Source of the DNA: Elusimicrobia bacterium RIFCSPLOWO2_12_FULL_59_9
Lineage (GTDB): Bacteria; Elusimicrobiota; Elusimicrobia; O2-12-FULL-59-9
Assembly (NCBI GenBank): GCA_001800185.1
Contig: MGUX01000008.1
Coordinates: 1-5,290 of the forward strand
Length of the DNA: 5,290 nucleotides
Direction of reading: 5' to 3'
Part shown: positions 1 through 4,839 of the stretch, in pieces
How the letters are laid out: every line of letters starts with the position of its first letter
Numbering within the stretch: the first letter of the stretch is position 1
Program-made: the position numbers and the translations under genes
The notes under the pieces: model-generated
What the model was told of the DNA's origin: nothing
The model's input: the letters and a program-made list of their open reading frames with translations, nothing else
Database searches by the model: none

Positions 1-252
1 AAAAAACTTGGGATCTCTCTTGCTCTCGCCGGTTGCCTCTCGCCTCTCGCCTCCCAAGCTGAGGATTATCCCTACCAGATTCTGGAGCAGCTCCACTATC
101 AACATCTCTACCGCCGCCAGATCCAGCCACAGCCGCAATCGCAGCCTGTCATTCAGCGGTTTGTCTCCGGCAATACGGTAATCGCCTGCGTCACTTACTG
201 GACCGGCTGGCAATGGGCAACACAGTGCTACCCGGAGGGCGTTAATCGATGA
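1..252 (+). CDS. Small exported protein of unknown function, 5' end missing
   Basis: The frame is open from the first base to TGA at 250-252, giving 83 residues. The first codons read Lys-Lys-Leu and a hydrophobic stretch follows, so the true start is probably only a codon or a few upstream. Residues 1-20 look like a signal peptide. They offer a perfect lipobox, LAGC (Cys12), and a signal peptidase I site after ASQA (residue 20). The hydrophobic segment is short for a lipoprotein, so I favour cleavage after residue 20. The mature part has a Gln/Pro-rich linker (about 40-52) and an aromatic C-terminal section with two cysteines (Cys63, Cys76) that could form a disulfide outside the cytoplasm. 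I recognise no family. Its stop overlaps the next start as ATGA, so the two genes are probably translationally coupled. A 7-base tandem repeat lies in the signal-peptide codons. Confidence 0.6.
   Translation, partial: KKLGISLALAGCLSPLASQAEDYPYQILEQLHYQHLYRRQIQPQPQSQPVIQRFVSGNTVIACVTYWTGWQWATQCYPEGVNR
35..53 (+). repeat. Tandem 7-base repeat GCCTCTC, about 2.7 copies
   Basis: GCCTCTC occurs at 35-41 and 42-48, followed by GCCTC at 49-53. It lies in the signal-peptide codons of the partial first gene. Seven is not a multiple of three, so gain or loss of a unit would shift the frame. With under three copies this is weak evidence for a variable site. Confidence 0.4.
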
Positions 253-467
253 GTCCCGCACACGAGCAGGTTTTTAAAGACGGAGAAATAATCCCCCTTC
301 ACGAATTTGAATCCCGATTCAGAAAATATTTTTGCGACGGCAACGAGATCACTTTTGCCCAATGGCCGGTGCGGATCGAGTACGACGCGGACGGCGGGCT
401 GACGATCTTTGTAGGGGCGTATCGCGATACGCCCTTACCGATCGATCTAACGGAGGAGCAGCCATGA
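249..467 (+). CDS. Hypothetical 72-aa protein with a palindromic repeat in its 3' end
   Basis: The gene starts at ATG 249, inside the ATGA overlap with the preceding stop. GGAGGG at 234-239 gives a 9-base spacer, which supports this start. The protein is soluble and acidic, with a hydrophilic N-terminus, a middle containing Phe/Trp/Tyr, and the segment IEYDADGGLTIFVGAYRD. It has no membrane segment, signal peptide or cysteine motif, and I recognise no family. The C-terminal residues from VGAYRDTPL onward come from a 28-base near-perfect palindrome (411-438). The original protein may therefore have ended differently, with the repeat supplying a new tail. It ends at TGA 465-467, overlapping the next ATG. 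Its place among coupled small genes suggests a phage-like accessory role, which is inference only. Confidence 0.6.
   Translation: MSPAHEQVFKDGEIIPLHEFESRFRKYFCDGNEITFAQWPVRIEYDADGGLTIFVGAYRDTPLPIDLTEEQP
411..438. repeat. 28-base palindrome with GTAGGGGCG arm, inside a coding region
   Basis: The left arm GTAGGGGCGTATCG (411-424) is followed without a spacer by its reverse complement (425-438), apart from one G/T pair at 414/435. As RNA, the mismatch would be a G-U wobble and the whole would fold as one hairpin. From memory, palindromes with GTAGGGGCG...CGCCCCTAC arms are dispersed in many environmental bacterial genomes, so this is likely a mobile or dispersed palindrome and not an operator specific to this gene. 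It is read in frame by the 72-aa gene (VGAYRDTPL) and lies 13 bases before the GGAGG of the next gene. Confidence 0.75.
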
Positions 468-607
468 AGGAGGCGGTCCTGTTTGGTTTTTTATTGCTCG
501 GATTTGTCGTCGGCCTCTCGGCGATCCTCTATGGATTGATCGTTCTTTTTTGGGACCGGCAGCGGCGGCGAACGATGCGGCGAAAAATCAGGGTGCTCAG
601 TTTATGA
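464..607 (+). CDS. Small single-pass membrane protein, 47 aa
   Basis: I chose ATG 464 because GGAGG at 452-456 lies 7 bases upstream and the start overlaps the previous stop as ATGA. The frame extends back to an ATG at 332, but that extension overlaps the previous gene and reads as low-complexity Arg-rich sequence. The protein has one strongly hydrophobic helix at about residues 5-29 (LFGFLLLGFVVGLSAILYGL and on), then Trp-Asp and a very basic tail (RQRRRTMRRKIR). By the positive-inside rule the tail should be cytoplasmic and the N-terminus outside. It could be a membrane-tethered accessory or a small phage membrane protein. No family is recognisable and the function is unknown. It ends at TGA 605-607, overlapping the next ATG. 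Confidence 0.6.
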   Translation: MKEAVLFGFLLLGFVVGLSAILYGLIVLFWDRQRRRTMRRKIRVLSL

Positions 608-822
608 ATGATTCACTACCCGCTCTGCTCACGCCTATTGGGCGGCGCTGCGAGTGTGGCCGGCGGCTGGGCGTGAGCTTGAATGGCCGGCGCAACCGGC
701 GCGGCTGGAAGCCCCGAAAAGGGCACAATCTCTGCGCCCGCTGCTGGCGTGCTTTAAAGAATCGGAATCTAGCAAAATCAACAACTTCGGAGGGGCAAAA
801 GCCCGTACGTACGGACTTTTGA
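604..822 (+). CDS. Small basic zinc-ribbon-like protein, 72 aa
   Basis: The start is ATG 604, again in an ATGA overlap. The upstream Shine-Dalgarno is weak (AGGGTG near 590-595), so translation probably depends on coupling to the membrane-protein gene. An in-frame ATG at 550 would overlap that gene by 58 bases and is less likely. Cys16-x-Cys18 and Cys44-x-x-Cys47 form a four-cysteine set separated by a very basic loop rich in Arg and Asn-Gly-Arg, followed by a short basic helix (WRALKNRN). This fits a zinc-binding, nucleic-acid-binding fold, but no named family is assigned. Small zinc-finger genes are common in early regions of transposable phages. The last residues (KPVRTDF) are encoded by a second palindrome at 796-821. 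Confidence 0.6.
   Translation: MNDSLPALLTPIGRRCECGRRLGVSLNGRRNRRGWKPRKGHNLCARCWRALKNRNLAKSTTSEGQKPVRTDF
796..821. repeat. 26-base palindrome around CCGTACGTACGG at a gene end
   Basis: A perfect 12-base dyad CCGTACGTACGG (803-814) is flanked by CAAAAG (796-801) and CTTTTG (816-821). The only non-pairing position is 802/815. It covers the last codons and part of the stop of the zinc-ribbon gene and touches the GAGGAGG ribosome binding site of the next gene (821-827). The A-tract/stem/T-tract layout loosely resembles a bidirectional terminator, but the perfect stem is short once a loop is allowed. A dispersed palindromic repeat is at least as likely. Confidence 0.65.
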
Positions 823-831
823 GGAGGCGAC

Positions 832-1566
832 ATGAGGGGACTACGTAAACCATCGACCGAACTTGAGAACCTGGCAGAGGGGCTAGGCAGCGCCGAGGAC
901 CCTTACTACCTCAAGCCGCTCGCGGACAAATCTCCGCCCGAGCTGGCCGAGCTGGTGCGGACCGAGATCCGCTACTCGGCGCTGTTCATGATCCGGGCCG
1001 GCCGGATCTTCATGGCCATCAAGAAAAAACTCGGGCATGGAGAGTGGGAGGATTTTGTCCATAAACAGCATTGGAGTTGGAACTATGTGCGTTGCTCAAT
1101 GAAGCTCCTGGAGGTCGTGGCAAAATTTCCACAAGCGCTTCATCTCCCCGGAGGCCGCACAACTGAAAGGTTCTTGCAGCTTCCTTCGCCGGAAATCGAA
1201 TCCTTCCTCGAAGATCTCCCACCCGAGGCCGTAAAGAAGCTCACGCCCTGGGACCTGGAGCGGATCTACGAAAAAAAACGGGGCGAGAACATAAAGGCCG
1301 GGCGCAAGCCCAAGCCGCCGAAGGATTTTGTCGAGCCGGACGTAACGGACCTGGACAAACTTTTTGCCCAGGCCTACTCAACCTTGAACCTGATCTCTGA
1401 ATTGAAGCTCTCCGCGAAAGAGGCGGAGCGCGCGAAAAAATATCATCAACAGCTCTATCGCGCGTGGGACCGCGCCTCCTACAATCTCCGGGATCCGGAA
1501 CATAAGACCAAACCCCTATGGGAGTCCCATCCGCTGGAGGAATTTGCGGAGGAGAATCCGGCTTGA
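832..1566 (+). CDS. 244-aa protein with a DUF3102-like segment, possible DNA-binding accessory factor
   Basis: The start at ATG 832 is supported by GAGGAGG at 821-827, with a tight spacer of 4 bases. Residues 38-97 contain a long helix, the segment IKKKLGHGEWEDFV, then WSWNYVRCSMKLLEVV. This matches the usual pattern of DUF3102, a phage/plasmid-associated family (helix, K-x-x-L-x-HGEW, aromatic or Ser step, helix-turn-helix-like end). The assignment is by eye, so treat it as probable. Residues 120-150 form another helical part, 151-165 a Lys/Pro-rich linker (AGRKPKPPKDF), and 170-225 a charged helical, possibly coiled-coil, C-terminal domain. There is no membrane segment. It precedes the transposase on the same strand by 34 bases, so a regulatory or DNA-binding role in the element is reasonable inference. 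Confidence 0.75.
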   Translation: MRGLRKPSTELENLAEGLGSAEDPYYLKPLADKSPPELAELVRTEIRYSALFMIRAGRIFMAIKKKLGHGEWEDFVHKQHWSWNYVRCSMKLLEVVAKFPQALHLPGGRTTERFLQLPSPEIESFLEDLPPEAVKKLTPWDLERIYEKKRGENIKAGRKPKPPKDFVEPDVTDLDKLFAQAYSTLNLISELKLSAKEAERAKKYHQQLYRAWDRASYNLRDPEHKTKPLWESHPLEEFAEENPA

Positions 1567-1592
1567 ACCTTAAACGCTTTGAACCTTTGAAC
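1561..1592 (+). repeat. 8-base tandem repeat CTTTGAAC before the transposase gene
   Basis: CTTTGAAC occurs twice back to back at 1577-1584 and 1585-1592. Related octamers precede in the same 8-base phase: GCTTGAAC at 1561-1568 and, more diverged, CTTAAACG at 1569-1576. The array covers the stop of the 244-aa gene and most of the gap before the transposase, where a ribosome binding site would be expected. It could be a protein-binding site or a simple repeat. Confidence 0.5.
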
Positions 1593-1600
1593 TGCTTTTC

Positions 1601-3247
1601 ATGAAGCTAGGCGATTACACGCGCCAGGAGATATTCGAGGCCCTGGCCGGGAAGCGGGGCAGGGAATCGTTGAAACTGGCGAAGGAGCTGGCAGAAAGAT
1701 TTTCCGTGTCGGTCGGGCATATTTATAAAATCACTCATGGAGTGCGTCTTAACGGCCGCGCGCGCAGGCATGATGCAGGAGAAAAACGAATAGAGCTTGC
1801 CCCGGAGATAGATCTCTTTATGGAGGGTCTCACTGTCGATGCGGACTTCAGCGCCGACCACGTGCTCTGGGTCACTTCGCGCCATTTCGGCCTGCCGGCG
1901 GATTTCGTGTCCATCACCACTTATAACCAGTGGCTACGGGAGAAACATATGTCGCGAAACCTCCTCGGTAAAGATCTTCGGCCCTACCGCTCCTTCGAGT
2001 CGCCGCGCGCCAACCACATGCATCACTATGATACGACCGTCGCTGAGGCGTTCTATGCCAACGACGACGGATCTATCGGACACGAGCCAGGCTATGAGCG
2101 TTACAAAAACAAGCCCGGCAATCGCCGCCCGCGCCTGGTGCTCTACTCCCTCGTGGATGATTTCTCCCGCGTGATCTTCGCGCGCTTTTATTTTTCCGAG
2201 AACACTCTGAATCTCTTAGATTTCGTCTTTCGCGCCTGGTCGGAGAAAGAGGACCGGAGCTTTCCCTTTTTTGGCATCCCGAACTTTCTCTATTGCGACC
2301 AGGGCGCGCCGAGAAGATCGGCGAAGTTTCTCCACGCTAAGGAAAAGCTCGGCTTTGAGATCCCGGACACGACGCCGTCCCACGCCACCGAATTTGGCCC
2401 GCGCAAACATGGCAAGGTCGAGCGTACCTTCGGCGAGGGGCTGCTGGGCGAGTTCATGAAAATCACCCGGATCTTCCGCTTTGCCGAGATCGACGAAATG
2501 AATCAATGCCTCTACGACTGGCTGATCCACACCAACAATAAAAAAAACCGGACTACGAACGAAGTCCGCTTCGCCCGCTGGGTCCGCTCGGTGGGCGCGC
2601 CGCGCTCGATGCCGTCCGAGGAGATGTTCAAGTTGTTGCATTACGACCGCGACGAGCGCGTGGTCAAGGGCAATCTTCAGATCGAGCTCAACGGGCGCAA
2701 ATATCAGCTCCCCTATCGCAAGCCATTTATTAATTGGGTCGGCGTCAAGATCGAGGTCTATTGGTATCCGGGCAAGGATGACACTATCTCGGTCGTTTAT
2801 GACCATCACGAAGAGGAGGTCCGCGCGATGGCGCCCGTGGTCGATCTGGCGATGGAATATAAAAAGATCGCCGCGACAGACCGGGAAAAACGCCTGGCTG
2901 AATTAAAAGGCGCGAATTATTCGGCGGTAAATTTTCCCGCCATGTATGCCCCGGAAAAAGATCTTCCCTATCTCCCCAAGCGCGGCCAAGAGTTCGACGA
3001 CAAACGGATCTCCGAAAAATCCCGCCCGGATGGCCGCCCATCATTCACCCCGGAAGTTTATCTCGACGAGGTAGAGGCCGCCTTCGCGCTAAAAAAAGCA
3101 GGCTTCTTCGACGGCGACAAGGCGCAGCGGGAGGCCGACCGCGCCTGGTTGAAGGCGCTTTTCTCTGGCCGCGAGAAGATCCCCGAAAGCGAGCTCAGCA
3201 CGGCGATAGAAGCGCTCAAAACTAAACAATGGGAGGCGGAGGGTTAA
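1601..3247 (+). CDS. DDE transposase of the MuA/TnsB/TniA type, 548 aa
   Basis: This protein would cut and join element ends as the catalytic subunit of a transpososome. Residues about 5-50 look like a helix-turn-helix (LAKELAERFSVSVGHIYKIT) for end binding. The rve/RNase H-fold core spans about 138-330, with likely catalytic residues Asp144 (HHYDTT), Asp233 (YCDQG) and Glu274 (KHGKVERTF), and the conserved DDFSR at 186-190. Forty residues separate Asp233 and Glu274, longer than DD35E. Residues about 345-410 match the Mu-type C-terminal beta-barrel (IELNGRKYQL...VGVKIEVYW). The charged tail to 548 may contact the ATPase, as in MuA and TnsB. Its length is closest to TniA (about 560 aa) and shorter than MuA (663 aa). 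ATG 1601 is the first usable start after an in-frame TGA at 1580, but no Shine-Dalgarno is visible. The stop abuts the ATPase start. Confidence 0.93.
   Translation: MKLGDYTRQEIFEALAGKRGRESLKLAKELAERFSVSVGHIYKITHGVRLNGRARRHDAGEKRIELAPEIDLFMEGLTVDADFSADHVLWVTSRHFGLPADFVSITTYNQWLREKHMSRNLLGKDLRPYRSFESPRANHMHHYDTTVAEAFYANDDGSIGHEPGYERYKNKPGNRRPRLVLYSLVDDFSRVIFARFYFSENTLNLLDFVFRAWSEKEDRSFPFFGIPNFLYCDQGAPRRSAKFLHAKEKLGFEIPDTTPSHATEFGPRKHGKVERTFGEGLLGEFMKITRIFRFAEIDEMNQCLYDWLIHTNNKKNRTTNEVRFARWVRSVGAPRSMPSEEMFKLLHYDRDERVVKGNLQIELNGRKYQLPYRKPFINWVGVKIEVYWYPGKDDTISVVYDHHEEEVRAMAPVVDLAMEYKKIAATDREKRLAELKGANYSAVNFPAMYAPEKDLPYLPKRGQEFDDKRISEKSRPDGRPSFTPEVYLDEVEAAFALKKAGFFDGDKAQREADRAWLKALFSGREKIPESELSTAIEALKTKQWEAEG
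2540..2547 (+). other. A8 tract forming an A_AAA_AAC slippery site in the transposase gene
   Basis: Eight adenines begin on a codon boundary and are read Lys314-Lys315-Asn316, so the zero frame contains the heptamer A_AAA_AAC. A slip to -1 would leave the catalytic core intact, add roughly 60 codons and stop near 2727, before the beta-barrel is complete. No stimulatory stem or internal Shine-Dalgarno was identified, so function is speculative. Confidence 0.3.
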
Positions 3248-4486
3248 ATGCCAAACCATCCTCTCTTAAAAGCCTGGCGCCAACTCGGCGTCTCCTACCG
3301 CATCGGCGCTGAGGAGATGGGTGTGCCGCGCTCGGTCCTGCATGGTTTCCTCCACGGTCAAAAAAAGCTCGGCCAGCGAAGCAACCCCGAGCCGGTCATC
3401 CGCGCCTACCTGGAGTCGAAGAAACCGTCCCTCGAAGTGATCTCCGAGCCTCTGGCGAAAAAACTCTTCGGCCTGGGGCTGACGGTCAAGGACGCCGTGA
3501 TGGGGATGGCGCATCTGAATATCGGCAAGGGCGATCTCTACCGCTATCTCGCCCAGGGCAAGTGGCCGAATCAACAAACTGTTGATGCTTTTCGTAAATG
3601 GTTGGAGCAGCAAAAACAGAGGAGGAAGAAAAAGATGATTACGAAAGTCATGCTGTCGGAGGAAATCTTGGAGCACTTCGGACTCAAGACCAATCCTTTT
3701 CCTCACGAGCTGAAAAGTGTCGAGGATATCGTCCCCCTAAAAGACCTTGCTCTGGCCGAGAAAAAGATTTTGTCGACGATCAACCACGGCGGTTTTTGCG
3801 GCATCACCGGCTGCACCGGCAGCGGTAAGACTGTGCTGCTGAAAAAGATCGAGCACGAGCTTTCCGCGCGCAAGGACATAGTCCTGATCAAGCCCAGGAC
3901 GGTAGAAAAACAATACCTTGGAGCTTCCGGCCTTTGCGATGCGATCCTGGAGGATCTTCATTGGCCCTGGTCTAAGGGCCATCGGCTGGAGATGCGCGCC
4001 CGCTACGTCGGCCAGGCGCTGGAGCACAACTACCGCAACGGCAAAAAGGTCATCCTCATAATCGATGAGGCGCATCTCTTGACCGATGATGCCCTGCTCG
4101 CGCTCAAGCGATTTTACGAATTCGAGCTTGGCTTTAGAAAACTCCTGGCGATTGTGTTGGTCGGCCAGGAAAAGCTGGCAGAGAGGCTCCAGAACGTAAA
4201 CCTGGTCGAGATAGCGCAGCGCATCGATCTGTTTGGGATCAAGGCGATGAATGGCCAGTTCGCCCGCTTTTTAAAAGAAAAACTCGCGCGCGCCGGTATG
4301 AATGGCCGGGAGATATTTGACAGCGCGGCCATGAAAGCAATCTATGAAAAAATGAGCAAGGCGGGCGGTTTTTACACTCCGCAGTCTCTGCAAAATCTCG
4401 CGGCCCAGGCGATGGTCATAGCCGAGGACCTGGGCGAGAAAACCGTCACGGCCAAAATCATCCAGGGCATTCCGGAGGCGTTTTAA
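3248..4486 (+). CDS. AAA ATPase of the MuB/TnsC/TniB type with two N-terminal helix-turn-helix segments, 412 aa
   Basis: By family, this is the ATP-dependent target-binding partner of the transposase. ATG 3248 follows the transposase TAA with no gap. GGAGGG (3238-3243) and GGGAGG (3231-3236) lie upstream. Residues about 12-45 (YRIGAEEMGVPRSVLHGFLHG) and 65-120 (ending TVDAFRKWLEQQ) each look like Cro-type helix-turn-helix domains. The second resembles the N-terminal domain of MuB. After a basic linker (RRKKK, 125-129) comes an ExeA-like entry (LEHFGLKTNPF). The Walker A motif is GCTGSGKT (188-195), Walker B is VILIIDEAH (268-276), a sensor-like segment is LAIVLVGQ (300-307), and a candidate arginine finger is Arg325 in IAQRIDLFG. 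A helical C-terminal domain follows. The protein is longer than MuB (312 aa) and TniB (about 300 aa) because of the extra N-terminal domain. An internal start at 3635 may give a 283-aa form. Confidence 0.92.
   Translation: MPNHPLLKAWRQLGVSYRIGAEEMGVPRSVLHGFLHGQKKLGQRSNPEPVIRAYLESKKPSLEVISEPLAKKLFGLGLTVKDAVMGMAHLNIGKGDLYRYLAQGKWPNQQTVDAFRKWLEQQKQRRKKKMITKVMLSEEILEHFGLKTNPFPHELKSVEDIVPLKDLALAEKKILSTINHGGFCGITGCTGSGKTVLLKKIEHELSARKDIVLIKPRTVEKQYLGASGLCDAILEDLHWPWSKGHRLEMRARYVGQALEHNYRNGKKVILIIDEAHLLTDDALLALKRFYEFELGFRKLLAIVLVGQEKLAERLQNVNLVEIAQRIDLFGIKAMNGQFARFLKEKLARAGMNGREIFDSAAMKAIYEKMSKAGGFYTPQSLQNLAAQAMVIAEDLGEKTVTAKIIQGIPEAF
3620..3637 (+). promoter_or_regulatory. Possible internal ribosome binding site and start within the ATPase gene
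   Basis: AGGAGGAA (3620-3627) precedes an in-frame ATG at 3635-3637, with 9 bases between GGAGG and the ATG. This is a better spacing than the full-length start has. The ATG is codon 130, exactly between the helix-turn-helix region and the AAA domain. The motif is made from tandem AGG Arg codons, whereas CGC is the commonest Arg codon in this gene. It could still be chance from the RRKKK linker. Confidence 0.45.
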
Positions 4487-4522
4487 CGAGCCGCGAGCAC
4501 GAGGAACGAATTAAGATATCCA

Positions 4523-4539
4523 GGGGAGCTTTTAATTTG
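4523..4539 (+). promoter_or_regulatory. Ribosome binding site deciding a TTG start
   Basis: GGGGAG at 4523-4528 lies 8 bases before TTG at 4537. No ATG or GTG near the start of the hydrophobic N-terminus fits better, so this site fixes the start of the 100-aa membrane-anchored protein. Confidence 0.6.
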
Positions 4540-4839
4540 CAATCTAAATCTGTAATCGTGCTCTGTTTTTTCTGTCTCTTGAGCGGCCTCTTTCTTGGTT
4601 GGCTTACGGCGCCGCGACCGGAGGGGCCATTCAAGGATACCTGGAGCTCGGTATTTGTAGACGATCTCGCGCGCGCAAAGGCCTGGGAGATAAACGTGGA
4701 GGTCAACCAAAAATGTGACGAGTTTTTTCATCCGCCCAAACAAACCCTCGATCAGATCATCAAGATCCTAGCCCGCTGCAATAGGCTCGGTGATATCGCG
4801 ATGGGCGCGAATTATGAGGCGCGAAGGGTAATACGCTGA
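4537..4839 (+). CDS. Small membrane-anchored protein of unknown function, 100 aa, TTG start
   Basis: Translation probably begins at TTG 4537, with GGGGAG 8 bases upstream. Residues 5-24 form one hydrophobic helix (VIVLCFFCLLSGLFLGWLTA) with a lysine before it and a Pro/Arg-rich junction after it. This fits a signal anchor with the remainder outside the cytoplasm, or an uncleaved signal. There is no clear lipobox. The remaining 75 residues are mostly helical and charged, with two cysteines (Cys60, Cys81) that might pair if periplasmic. Size and topology recall small phage membrane proteins such as Rz-like spanins, but no spanin signature is visible and I do not assign that role. It follows the ATPase after a 50-base gap. 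Its TGA shares one base with the next ATG, so the pair is likely co-translated. Confidence 0.6.
   Translation: MQSKSVIVLCFFCLLSGLFLGWLTAPRPEGPFKDTWSSVFVDDLARAKAWEINVEVNQKCDEFFHPPKQTLDQIIKILARCNRLGDIAMGANYEARRVIR

Noticed and set aside
7..58. CTTGGG...CCCAAG inverted repeat flanking the signal-peptide codons
   Set aside because: Six-base arms with a 40-base loop are expected by chance.
332..463. N-terminal extension of the 47-aa membrane protein
   Set aside because: It overlaps the 72-aa gene, reads as Arg-rich low-complexity sequence and would place the membrane helix after an implausible leader. ATG 464 has a good GGAGG.
654..848. Plus-strand 64-codon open frame overlapping the zinc-ribbon gene
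   Set aside because: It overlaps two better-supported genes, has no ribosome binding site advantage and its product is unstructured.
2216..2809. Long antisense open frame of 197 codons opposite the transposase
   Set aside because: It lies fully opposite a motif-confirmed transposase. GC-rich codons on the plus strand commonly leave such open frames on the other strand, and its product shows no recognisable domain.
3266..3706. Antisense open frame of 146 codons opposite the ATPase N-terminus
   Set aside because: It mirrors a well-supported gene, has no convincing domain and breaks the single-strand operon layout.
4487..4536. Terminator in the gap after the ATPase
   Set aside because: I see no stem followed by a T-run, only CGAG-rich sequence and the ribosome binding site of the next gene.
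4537..4839. Rz-like spanin or lysis protein
   Set aside because: Only size and a single N-terminal helix agree. There is no embedded Rz1-like lipoprotein frame or neighbouring holin or endolysin in view.
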